Under the pieces are notes generated by a model, which worked only from the letters and a program-made list of their open reading frames with translations, did no database searches and was not told the DNA's origin. DNA of 64,000 nt from Georgenia soli (GTDB taxonomy: Bacteria; Actinomycetota; Actinomycetes; Actinomycetales; Actinomycetaceae), in assembly GCF_002563695.1 (NCBI RefSeq), contig NZ_PDJI01000004.1, positions 1,426,001 through 1,490,000 on the forward strand. The letters run 5' to 3'. Positions 23,558 to 31,308 of this stretch are shown here, in pieces. Position 1 is the stretch's first letter; each line of letters opens with the position of its first letter. Both the position numbers and the translations under genes were made by a program.

Positions 23558-24825
23558 GGTGCACCTGCCGCACGCAGCGGGCGAGACCCGGCGCCGCTCC
23601 GGCGGCCCAGGGGCAGGGGCCCGCTCGCCGGCTCCGCCACCGGTGCGTGGCGCTCCAGGAACGCCCGGACGACGTCGACCACGCGGGCCCGCGCCGGCAG
23701 GTCCAGCGACGAGCCGGACGGCAGGGTGACGCCGCGGGCGAAGAGCCGCTCCGCCGTCGTCCCGCCGTAGACGGTGCGTCCGGCGAAGACGGGCTGGCGG
23801 TGCAGGGGCTTCCACATGGGCCGGGCCTCGATGTCCGCGCGGGCCAGGGCGGCGACGAGGTCGGCCGGCGTCCACCCGGCGACGGCGGGGTCGACGAGCA
23901 CCGTGGTGAGCCAGAAGTTGTCCCGGGTCACGGGCGTCCGGTGGCCGGCCCGGTGCAGCGCCGCGCCCGGGATGTCGGCGCCGTCGGGGCTGCCGAAGAT
24001 CTGCGTGCCGGGGACGCCGGAGAACAGGTCCCGGTAGAGCAGGCGGAGGGCGCGGCGTCGTTCGATCATCTCGTCGAGCCGGGCGAGCTGGGCCCGGCCG
24101 AGCGCCGCGAGAAGGTTGGAGAGGCGGTAGTTGTAGCCGATCTCGGTGTGCTCGTAGTGGGCCACGGGCTGGCGCGCCTGGGTGGCCAGGTACCGGGCCC
24201 GGGCGGCCACGGCCCCGTCGTCGGTGACGAGGGCGCCGCCGCCGGAGGTGGTCATGATCTTGTTGCCGTTGAAGGAGATCGCCGCCGCGCGCCCGAACGA
24301 CCCGGCGGGTCGCCCCCCGCGCAGGGCGCCGAACGACTCCGCGGCGTCGGAGACGACCGGGACGCCGTGGTCGGCGGCGACGGCCCCCAGCTCCTCGTAG
24401 GCGGCGACCTTGCCCAGCAGGTCCACCGGCAGCACCGCCCCGACCCGACGGCGGCGGCGGCGCTGGTCGGCGAGCGCCCCGGCCAGCAGGCCGGGGTCCA
24501 TGTTCCCGGTCTCGTCGCAGTCGACGAAGACCGGCTCGGCCCCGCAGTAGGTCACCGCGCCGGCCGTCGCCACGAACGTCATCGTGGAGGTGACGACGAC
24601 GTCGCCGGGCCGCACCCCGACCCCCAGCAGCGCCAGGTGGAGGGCGGCGGTGCCGCTGGACAGGGCTACGGCGTGGCGCCGGCCGGCGCGCGCGGCCACC
24701 TCGGCCTCGAACGCGTCGACCTCGGGGCCGAGCGGGGCCACCCAGCCGGAGGCCAGGGCCCGCTGGACGGCGTCCGCCTCGGCCGGGCCGCAGTCCGGCG
24801 GGGAGAGGTAGATGTGGTTCCTCAT
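23554..24825 (-). CDS. DegT/DnrJ/EryC1/StrS aminotransferase (nucleotide-sugar)
   Basis: 423 residues. PLP-dependent fold type I enzyme. Visible motifs: N-terminal IYLSPPD and LASGWVAPLGPEVDAFE, SSGTAALHLALLGVGV, the PLP-binding Asp in VVSDAAESFGA and the Schiff-base Lys in SFNGNKIMTTSGGG. The IGYNYRLSNLLAALGRAQL segment is shared with PglE/PseC-type enzymes. It should convert a UDP-4-keto-6-deoxy sugar, product of the dehydratase at 26738-28534, to the 4-amino sugar. It overlaps genes on both sides by 4 bases. A short Pro/Gly-rich tail is added at the C-terminus. Confidence 0.92.
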   Translation of the reverse strand: MRNHIYLSPPDCGPAEADAVQRALASGWVAPLGPEVDAFEAEVAARAGRRHAVALSSGTAALHLALLGVGVRPGDVVVTSTMTFVATAGAVTYCGAEPVFVDCDETGNMDPGLLAGALADQRRRRRRVGAVLPVDLLGKVAAYEELGAVAADHGVPVVSDAAESFGALRGGRPAGSFGRAAAISFNGNKIMTTSGGGALVTDDGAVAARARYLATQARQPVAHYEHTEIGYNYRLSNLLAALGRAQLARLDEMIERRRALRLLYRDLFSGVPGTQIFGSPDGADIPGAALHRAGHRTPVTRDNFWLTTVLVDPAVAGWTPADLVAALARADIEARPMWKPLHRQPVFAGRTVYGGTTAERLFARGVTLPSGSSLDLPARARVVDVVRAFLERHAPVAEPASGPLPLGRRSGAGSRPLRAAGAP

Positions 24826-26075
24826 CGGTGCCGTCCCTCCGCGAGCAGCTGGCGCCGCAGGTACTGGTCGTGCAGGGCCCAGAGCTGGGCGCGGGAGAAG
24901 TGCGCCCGGACCCAGCGGCGCCCGGCGGCGCCCATGCGCCGGGACCGGTCCGGGTCCTCATGGAGCGTGCGGAGCGCGCGGGCGAGCGCGGCGGCGTCCC
25001 GGGGCGGGACGAGGAGGCCGGTCTCGCCGTCGGCGATGCTGTCCACCGCGCCGGTGGCGGTGGTGGTGACGACGGGGATCTCCATGGCGCCGGCCTCCAG
25101 GCAGACGTTGGGCAGGCCCTCGCGCAGGGTGGGCAGGCACAGCACGTCCATGAGGCGGTAGTACGGGCGCGGGTCCTCCACCCGGCCCACCCGGTGAACG
25201 TGGGGCGCCGTGAAGGGCGCGTAGCCGGCCACGTCCGCCTCGCCCACCACGAGCAGGCACGCGGGCACGCCGTCCTGGCTCAGGATCCGCATCGCGGCGT
25301 CGAGGGTGCCCACGCCCTTGTCGGGGGTGATCCGGCCGACGTAGCCGACGACGAGGCGGCCCGGCTCGAGCCCCGCCTCCCGGCGGGCCCGCGCGACCTC
25401 GGCGGGCGGCACGAGCGAGGGGTCGAAGTGCCCGGCGTCGACGCCGGAGGAGCTGCCGCGCCCCAGGATGTCCACCGGGCGGGACCCGGCCAGGCCTGCG
25501 CCGGTGAACTCGGCCGCCAGGCTCGGGCTGACGGCGAGGACGCCGGTGGCGGCGCGGGCGGTGAGCGTCTCGGTCAGGGTGAGCACCCGCCGGAGCAGGC
25601 CCGTGGTGGTCTCCAGGCGCAGCCCCCACAGGTCGTAGACCCGCACCGGCACGCCCGTCAGGCGGGCGGCCACCAGCCCCAGCAGCGCGGCCTTGGGGGT
25701 GGCGGCCAGGACCGCGTCGGGGCGCAGGCGCCGCAGCAGCCGCACCCAGGCCACGAGGGCCCGCAGGTCCGCGGCCGGACTGGGGTCGCGCCGCATCGGT
25801 ACCGCGTGGGTGCCGGAGACGAGGGGGCCGAGGTCGTCGAGCTCGGCGCCCGGGTCGCTGACGAGGTGGACGGCCCAGCCGGCCCGTTCGAGGTACTGCG
25901 GGAAGCCGTGCATGAGGCCGAACGACCGGGCCCCCGTGACCGCGAGCAGCAGCCGGGGACGGGAGGCGCCCGGGCGGGAGGCGCCCGGGCGGGAGGCGCC
26001 CGGGCGGGAGGCGCCCGGGCGGGAGGCGCCCGGGCTGGTGGTGGCGCGGCCGACCGCGTCCAGGACGCTAGCCAT
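24822..26075 (-). CDS. Glycosyltransferase family 4
   Basis: 417 residues. GT-B fold: N-terminal domain (RLLLAVTGARSFGLMHGFPQYLERAGW, VYDLWGLRLETTTGLLRRVL) and C-terminal nucleotide-sugar domain (VGYVGRITPDKGVGTLDAA, CLPTLREGLPNVCLEAGAMEIPVV with the EGxPNxxxEA signature, VDSIADGETGLLV). ATG at 26075 is chosen, overlapping the upstream transferase gene by 8 bases; GTG at 26084 is possible. Residues about 17-42 are a PGASR repeat encoded by a 15-bp tandem repeat, which may vary in number between strains. It resembles PglA-type enzymes that add the second sugar to a lipid-linked bacillosamine-like sugar. Confidence 0.88.
   Translation of the reverse strand: MASVLDAVGRATTSPGASRPGASRPGASRPGASRPGASRPRLLLAVTGARSFGLMHGFPQYLERAGWAVHLVSDPGAELDDLGPLVSGTHAVPMRRDPSPAADLRALVAWVRLLRRLRPDAVLAATPKAALLGLVAARLTGVPVRVYDLWGLRLETTTGLLRRVLTLTETLTARAATGVLAVSPSLAAEFTGAGLAGSRPVDILGRGSSSGVDAGHFDPSLVPPAEVARARREAGLEPGRLVVGYVGRITPDKGVGTLDAAMRILSQDGVPACLLVVGEADVAGYAPFTAPHVHRVGRVEDPRPYYRLMDVLCLPTLREGLPNVCLEAGAMEIPVVTTTATGAVDSIADGETGLLVPPRDAAALARALRTLHEDPDRSRRMGAAGRRWVRAHFSRAQLWALHDQYLRRQLLAEGRHR
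25959..26035 (-). repeat. 15-bp in-frame tandem repeat at the start of the glycosyltransferase
   Basis: Five near-identical units of GGCGCCCGGGCGGGA (plus-strand phase) encode repeated Pro-Gly-Ala-Ser-Arg just after the start codon. Copy-number change keeps the frame, so the effect would be N-terminal length variation. Confidence 0.85.
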
Positions 26076-26763
26076 GGGCACCACCCGTGAACGTCGTCAT
26101 GGTGACCTCGCCCTCCGGCGCGATGCCGCTCCGCCGGAGCACAACGGCGACGGTGCGGGCCAGGACCCGCAGGTCCAGCGCCAGGGAACGGGTCTCGACG
26201 TACCGCACGTCGAGCTCCAGCCGCTCCTCCCAGTTCAAAGCGTTGCGTCCGCTGACCTGGGCGAGGCCGGTGATGCCGGGGCGCACCTCGAGCCGGCGCG
26301 CCTGCCGCGGGGTGTACAGGGGCATGTAGTACACGTGCAACGGCCTCGGCCCGACGAGGCTCATGTCCCCGCGGAGCACGTTCCACAAGGTCGGCAGCTC
26401 GTCGAGGCTCGACGCCCGGAGCTTGGCGCCGAACGGGGTCAGCCGTTCGCGGTCGTCGTCATGGTCGACGGCGCCGGTGCGCTCCCTCATCGACCGGAAC
26501 TTGACCAGGACGAAGGGGACACCGTCCCGACCCGCCCGCAGCTGCCGGAAGAGCACAGGGCGGCCCAGCTCGTGGCGCACCAGAAGAGCCACGACGCCCA
26601 CCACTGGCGCTGTCACCACGAGGGCGACGGAGGCGAGGACGACGTCGAGGACCCGCGCGACTCCGTCGTGGACCCGCGCGACTCCGTCGTGGACCCGCGT
26701 GACGCCGTCGTGGACCAGCCCGCCGGCGGGGGCCGGCTCACACCCTGAGGCGGATCTCTGCAT
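26068..26763 (-). CDS. PglC-like short sugar-1-phosphate transferase
   Basis: 231 residues. ATG at 26763 follows GGAGCAGGATC and overlaps the dehydratase gene by 26 bases. After a repeated VHDGVAR leader (7-residue units from a 21-bp tandem repeat, 26649-26713) comes one re-entrant hydrophobic helix (VLDVVLASVALVVTAPVVGVVALLV). The monotopic transferase domain follows: RPVLFRQLRAGRDG, FVLVKFRSM, SLDELPTLWNVLRGD, MSLVGPRPLHV, RPGITGLAQVSGRNALNWEERLELD. It lacks the large N-terminal membrane part of the transferase at 4119. Coupled to a PglF-like dehydratase, it likely starts the repeat unit with a 4-amino-4,6-dideoxy sugar phosphate. Confidence 0.9.
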   Translation of the reverse strand: MQRSASGCEPAPAGGLVHDGVTRVHDGVARVHDGVARVLDVVLASVALVVTAPVVGVVALLVRHELGRPVLFRQLRAGRDGVPFVLVKFRSMRERTGAVDHDDDRERLTPFGAKLRASSLDELPTLWNVLRGDMSLVGPRPLHVYYMPLYTPRQARRLEVRPGITGLAQVSGRNALNWEERLELDVRYVETRSLALDLRVLARTVAVVLRRSGIAPEGEVTMTTFTGGAHG

Positions 26764-28534
26764 GATCCTGCTCCGCTGGGATGAGCCGGGTGACGGCCAG
26801 CTCGCCGCGCACGAGGCCGAGCTGGTCCGGGTCCTGCGGGGGGACGTCCACAAGTGAGATGGCGGGGTGCTCGGAGAGGGTGTGGTGCTCGACGGGGGCG
26901 AACAGGTCCTCGTGCAGCTTCTCGCCGGGCCGGATACCGGTGAACACGATCTCGATGTCGCGCCCGGACTGGGCGATCATGCGACGGGCGACGTCGACGA
27001 TCTTGACCGGCCGACCCATGTCCAGGACCAGCACCTCTCCGCCGCGGCCGATGGCCGCAGCCTGGATGACCAGCTCGCACGCCTCAGGGATGGTCATGAA
27101 GTACCGGTTCACCTCCGGGTCGGTCACCGTGACAGGACCGCCGTGCGCGATCTGCTCGCGGAACGTGTGGAGCACCGATCCACGCGAACCCAGCACGTTG
27201 CCGAAGCGCACCGAGACGTAGGTGCCGTCGTGGTGCCCGTCGAACCAGGCGGTGAGCCGCTCGGCGATGCGCTTGGTCTTGCCCAGCACGCTCGTCGCGT
27301 CCGCCGCCTTGTCGGTCGAGATGTTGACGAACCGCTTCACGCCGAGCTCGGCAGCGACCCGCAGCACGTTGCGGGTGCCCAGCACGTTGGTCTTCCAGCC
27401 CTCCTCGGGGTACTGCTCGAGCATGGGCAGGTGCTTGAGAGCCGCGGCGTGGAAGACGACCTCGGGGCGGTGGGTCTCGAAAACCTCGCGCAGCGCCTGC
27501 TCGTCACGGATGTCGCAGAGCACGACGTCAGGGGTGTCGAGCATCGCGTGACCGTAGATCGACAGTTGCACCCCGTGGAGCCCTGACTCGTCCCGGTCGA
27601 GCAGGACCAGGGTGGCCGGGCTGAACCCGTGGACCTGGCGAGCCAGCTCAGAGCCGATGGACCCCCCGGCGCCGGTGATGAGAACGCGGCGCCCGGCGAG
27701 ATGGTCCGCGATCCGTTCCACGTCGGTGTGCACCTGCCGACGCCCGAGCAGGTCCGCGATGTCGAGGTCGCGCACGTCGCCCAGGCGCACGGGCCGGTCG
27801 ATCATCTCGCGTACCGGAGGCAGGGTGCGGAACTTCAGGCCGGCTGCCCGGGCGTCGTCCGACACCCGGCGCACCAGGTCCGCTCCGGCCGACGGGATGG
27901 CGAGGATGACGGTGGTCGCGCCCGCCTCGCGGGCCCGCTCCACGAGGCTCTCTCCCGTCCCCATCACCCGGCAGCCGTGGACGATCAGGTGGCGCTTCAT
28001 CCGGTCGTCGTCGATCAGCCCGACCACCTGGTACGCGGCGGCCCTGTCGTCGCTGATGAGGCGCACGAGCTGGGAGCCGGCGTCCCCGGCACCGTAGATC
28101 ACGACCCGTTCGCACGTTGACGCGGAGGTGCGGCTCCGGTCGTGGTCGTGGCGCAGGCGGTACGCGCCCCGCCCGAGCTCCATGAACAGCAGCGCGAGGA
28201 GCGGGCACAGGACCACCAGCGCCACCGCGGTCGTCTCCGCCCCGTCGAGGTTGAGCAGGAGCACCCCGGCCATGACGCTCACCAGCCCCGTGGCCGTCAG
28301 GAGACCGACGTTCTCCTCGAACGTGGCCACGCGGTACCTGCCCTGGTAGAGCTTGAGCGCCACGCCCACGAGGGTCTGGAACACGCAGGCGGCCAGGACG
28401 TAGTGGCCGACGACGGCCCACTGGTGCGGGGAGAGGTGCCAGCGCACGACGCCGGTGACGATGCCCGCGGCCATCACCCAGCTGGCGGCGTCCCAGGCGA
28501 GCCGGGCGAGCCGGCGCTCGAGGATTGTCGGCAT
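26738..28534 (-). CDS. UDP-sugar 4,6-dehydratase (CapD/WbpM/PglF family)
   Basis: 598 residues. ATG at 28534 follows GAAGGACG. Four N-terminal membrane helices (about 10-125), a CoA-binding-like domain (RVVIYGAGDAGSQLVRLI), then the SDR domain: nucleotide-binding VLITGAGGSIGSELARQV, VFHAAALKHLPMLE, the catalytic STDKAADATSVLGKTKR region, VRFGNVLGSRGSVLHTF, YFMTIPEACELVIQA and FTGIRPGEKLHEDLF. This long form dehydrates UDP-GlcNAc to the UDP-4-keto-6-deoxy sugar in bacillosamine and FucNAc-type pathways. It is the first gene of the overlapping eight-gene operon and makes the substrate for the aminotransferase at 23554. Confidence 0.93.
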   Translation of the reverse strand: MPTILERRLARLAWDAASWVMAAGIVTGVVRWHLSPHQWAVVGHYVLAACVFQTLVGVALKLYQGRYRVATFEENVGLLTATGLVSVMAGVLLLNLDGAETTAVALVVLCPLLALLFMELGRGAYRLRHDHDRSRTSASTCERVVIYGAGDAGSQLVRLISDDRAAAYQVVGLIDDDRMKRHLIVHGCRVMGTGESLVERAREAGATTVILAIPSAGADLVRRVSDDARAAGLKFRTLPPVREMIDRPVRLGDVRDLDIADLLGRRQVHTDVERIADHLAGRRVLITGAGGSIGSELARQVHGFSPATLVLLDRDESGLHGVQLSIYGHAMLDTPDVVLCDIRDEQALREVFETHRPEVVFHAAALKHLPMLEQYPEEGWKTNVLGTRNVLRVAAELGVKRFVNISTDKAADATSVLGKTKRIAERLTAWFDGHHDGTYVSVRFGNVLGSRGSVLHTFREQIAHGGPVTVTDPEVNRYFMTIPEACELVIQAAAIGRGGEVLVLDMGRPVKIVDVARRMIAQSGRDIEIVFTGIRPGEKLHEDLFAPVEHHTLSEHPAISLVDVPPQDPDQLGLVRGELAVTRLIPAEQDHAEIRLRV

Positions 28535-28747
28535 GAGGACGTCCTTCGAGAGGCCCAGGGGCTTGCGCCCCGGTCGGTCCGTCCCCCCGACACCCCTCAT
28601 TGAACGTCCGCGGGGTGGGGAACCTCCACGGCCCCGGAGAGTGATCGACGGTGATACCCCCGGGCATTCCGAGCGTTGTTGCGGGGCGAAGGGGGTAAGG
28701 ACGTGCCCCTGCATGGGGAGATCGGGGTCGGCCGGTGGGAGCGCCGC
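28535..28747 (-). promoter_or_regulatory. Leader/promoter region of the polysaccharide operon
   Basis: 213 bases without a gene, between the flippase stop and the dehydratase start. A small GGGGC-GCAA-GCCCC hairpin with a GNRA loop (complement of 28558-28571) lies in the leader, 24-37 bases upstream of the start. A CCCCTGCATGGGG inverted repeat is near 28705-28717. No confident -35/-10 pair was found. Confidence 0.35.
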
Positions 28748-29908
28748 TCAGCGCCCACGGGTGCCGCGCAGCCCGATCCACATCCAGACCACGCCGAACG
28801 CCGTGGTCGCCAGCGCATAGCCCCAGACGGCACCGCTGAGTCCGCCGACGATCCAGCCCAGCACGGGTCCCACCACCGCGAGCAGGGTCTCGACCACGCG
28901 GCCGGACCACAGGGCCGCCCTGCCGGTGTGGAAGCGCACCACCATGTAGAAGAACTCGCCGATCACGTTGCCCGCGACGTACAGACCCGCGGGAACGGCG
29001 TACGGGCCGATCTGCGAGATGACTCCGAGGGGCAGCGGGACTAGCTCGATCCAGACCAGCGCCAGCGCCGCTGCCGTGCCGAAGAAGCCAGCGGCAGCCA
29101 GCACGGCCCCGACGAGGGGGACGGAGTGCAGCCGGGTGCGGGTCATGCCCGCGATCACCGGGCGGAGCGGTGACAGCACCAGACGCGCGGGGGCGGAGAC
29201 GTTGGACACCGCCCGGTACAGACCGAACTGGTGAAGGTTCATGGGAACGAGCAGGAGGTACGGCGTGCCGATCGAGCCAATGTTCATCATGGTGGCGTCG
29301 GCGACGAGGGTCCTGACTGCCCGCTGATGGTGCACCATCCACCTCCTGGCCCGGGCGGGAGTGCCGACGAACGGGCGAACGACGCCGAGAATGCCGCCGG
29401 CCGCAGCCACCGTCCAGGCCAGCAGCAGGCTCACGAGTCCGTGCTGGTCCGCGAGGTGACCTGCGCCCCATCCGAGGGCGAACCCCACGACCACCATGAC
29501 GTCACCCGTCAGCACCCGGCCCCAGCGGTCCCGATGCCCCTGGTGGAAGCGGGCGCCGTCGTAGTAGAGCATCAGTGCCGCCCCACCTCCCGCGACCAGG
29601 ACGACGCCGGTTCCGAGACCCGTCAGAACTGAAACGAGCGCGACGATGACGCCGCACACCGCCGCGACCCAGCCCAGGGCCGTGGCGTAGTCGCGCCACG
29701 AGGCCAGCTCACCACCCGTGCGCGCGGTGACGATCCACGCGTCGCCGACCGTGGAGGAGACCACCGACACACCGAGCGCGTAGGTCAGGTAGATGGCCGA
29801 GAAGTGCCCGTAGTCGGTGGCGTCGAGGACGGCGAGCCCCACAAGCTGCGGCAGGATCGTCCCGACGGCATGGACTCCCGTGGCAGTGGCGATCCGCAAG
29901 CGGGACAT
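28748..29908 (-). CDS. Polysaccharide flippase-like membrane protein (Wzx/MATE type)
   Basis: 386 residues with about 11-12 hydrophobic helices. ATG at 29908 has GAGG 9 bases upstream. Features fit polysaccharide flippases: helices in pairs (GVHAVGTILPQLVGLAVL, YGHFSAIYLTYALGVSVVSS), and a central LFGLYRAVSN-like segment (MNLHQFGLYRAVSNVSAPARLVLSPLR cut by short loops). It is shorter than usual Wzx proteins. It should move lipid-linked repeat units to the outer leaflet for the polymerase at 20989. It is upstream of, and separated by 213 bases from, the dehydratase gene. Assignment rests on hydrophobicity and context. Confidence 0.72.
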   Translation of the reverse strand: MSRLRIATATGVHAVGTILPQLVGLAVLDATDYGHFSAIYLTYALGVSVVSSTVGDAWIVTARTGGELASWRDYATALGWVAAVCGVIVALVSVLTGLGTGVVLVAGGGAALMLYYDGARFHQGHRDRWGRVLTGDVMVVVGFALGWGAGHLADQHGLVSLLLAWTVAAAGGILGVVRPFVGTPARARRWMVHHQRAVRTLVADATMMNIGSIGTPYLLLVPMNLHQFGLYRAVSNVSAPARLVLSPLRPVIAGMTRTRLHSVPLVGAVLAAAGFFGTAAALALVWIELVPLPLGVISQIGPYAVPAGLYVAGNVIGEFFYMVVRFHTGRAALWSGRVVETLLAVVGPVLGWIVGGLSGAVWGYALATTAFGVVWMWIGLRGTRGR

Positions 29909-30075
29909 CCGGAACCTCGAGTCGACCCGGGCAGCGAGTGACGCGGCGAACGCTACACCGGAGCCGCGAGCGGCCCGCCGTGATCGGTGCACCGCCGTCG
30001 ATCCCTTCCGCACCGTCCCGTCTCGTGCTAGGTTCCGGCCCGGACGGGGGGCTCGGCACACGAAGGAGCGCCCCG

Positions 30076-30123
30076 ATGGACACGTCCGCGAGCGCCGACG
30101 CCCCGCCGCGGCAGGCCCTGTGA
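30076..30123 (+). CDS. 15-residue leader ORF coupled to the FemAB-like gene
   Basis: ATG at 30076 has a strong GAAGGAG (30062-30068) and encodes 15 residues rich in Ala and Pro. Its TGA overlaps the next ATG as TGATG at 30121-30125. The FemAB-like gene has no ribosome site of its own, so its translation may depend on re-initiation after this ORF. Too short for homology; it may simply be a coupling device. Confidence 0.5.
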   Translation: MDTSASADAPPRQAL

Positions 30124-31241
30124 TGCGCACCGAGATCCTCGCCGTCGACGACGGCCGCTGGCCCGCCACCCTCGACGGGCACCTGCACGACGTCTACCAC
30201 CTGCCGGGGTACGGCCGGCTGGACGCCGGCCGGGCCGACGAGCAGCCGGTCGCCGTCGTCGTCAGGGACGGCCCCTGGACCCTGTTCGTCCCGCTCGTCC
30301 TGGCCCCGCTGCCGGACGGCCTCGGCGCCGGGTCGACGTGGCGGGACGCCCGCAGCCCGTACGGCTACGCCACACCTCTCGTGCTGACGGCGACGGACGC
30401 CGGACGAGGCCCGACGCTCGCCCCGGCGCGGGACGCACGCGCGGAGACCTTCCTCTCGGGCGCGATCGGGTCGCTGACCGCGGCGTTGCTCGACATGCAG
30501 GTGGTCAGTGCGTTCGTGCGGCTGCACCCGCTGCCTGGGTTCGCCCTCCCTCAAGGCCCGCTCGCGTCCGCGGGCACGCTGGCGGTCCACGGGGAGTCGG
30601 TGTGGGTCGACCTCGGCCGGGGCGAGGAGGAGCTCCGTGCCCAGTTGCGCACCAACCACCGGCGCGACCTGGTGAAGCTGGTGCGGGGCGGATTCACCGG
30701 ACAGGTCGAGCAAGGGTGGGGAGCACTGCCGGACCTGCAGCAGATCTACGCCGACACGATGGACCGCGTCGACGCGCGCGAGTTCTACCGCCGCTCGGGC
30801 GAGTTCTTCGACCGGGTCCGTGACGTCGGGGCGTTCGTGGTCGCCACCGTCCGGCTGGGCGGCGAGGTGGTCGCCGCAGGCCTGTTCAGCGAGGTGAGCG
30901 GAACGGTGCAGTACTTCCTGGGCGGCACACGGCGTGAGCACCTCGCCCGCAGCCCGTCGAAGCTGCTGCTGCTCACCGTCCAGAACTGGGCCCGGGAGCG
31001 GGGTGACCGCGCTTTCGTGCTCGGCAGCGGGAGCGGGTGGGGCGGCGCGGAGAACCCCCTGTTCCGGTTCAAGCTGGGTTTCTCCCCCCTCCGCGGAGCG
31101 GTGGCCACGTGGCGGCTGGTGGCCGACCCGAGCCGCTACGCACGACTTGTCGACGCCTCCCGCGTCCCCGTGGACGCCGACTTCTTCCCCGCCTACCGTG
31201 CACCCGGCCGTGCGAGCACCGGGTCCGCGCACGCGGTCTGA
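30123..31241 (+). CDS. FemAB-like GNAT acyltransferase
   Basis: 372 residues of the double-GNAT FemAB-like type (Acetyltransf_6). Supporting segments are LPGYGRLDAGRADEQPVAVVV near the N-terminus, RAQLRTNHRRDLVKLVRGGF, YADTMDRVDAREFYRRSGEFF and GGEVVAAGLFSEVSGTVQYF. Such enzymes add amino acids or acyl groups to cell-wall or polysaccharide precursors, sometimes from aminoacyl-tRNA. It is divergent from the flippase and likely belongs to the polysaccharide cluster as a decorating enzyme. The start at 30123 is tied to the overlapping leader ORF. Confidence 0.78.
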   Translation: MRTEILAVDDGRWPATLDGHLHDVYHLPGYGRLDAGRADEQPVAVVVRDGPWTLFVPLVLAPLPDGLGAGSTWRDARSPYGYATPLVLTATDAGRGPTLAPARDARAETFLSGAIGSLTAALLDMQVVSAFVRLHPLPGFALPQGPLASAGTLAVHGESVWVDLGRGEEELRAQLRTNHRRDLVKLVRGGFTGQVEQGWGALPDLQQIYADTMDRVDAREFYRRSGEFFDRVRDVGAFVVATVRLGGEVVAAGLFSEVSGTVQYFLGGTRREHLARSPSKLLLLTVQNWARERGDRAFVLGSGSGWGGAENPLFRFKLGFSPLRGAVATWRLVADPSRYARLVDASRVPVDADFFPAYRAPGRASTGSAHAV

Positions 31242-31308
31242 CGGCACGCCGCGTGCGGGCCGCCGACACCGCCTTGTCGACCCCTCGGCGCCCCCGCACC
31301 ATGGACCC

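Noticed and set aside
23558..24961. 828-residue frame that would fuse the aminotransferase region to ATP-grasp copy 2
   Set aside because: The upstream part is an out-of-frame reading of the aminotransferase gene; GTG 23557 overlapping the aminotransferase stop explains the true gene.
29817..30122. N-terminal extension of the FemAB-like protein
   Set aside because: It would overlap the divergent flippase start, and the extension reads like an Arg-rich shadow frame without domain features.
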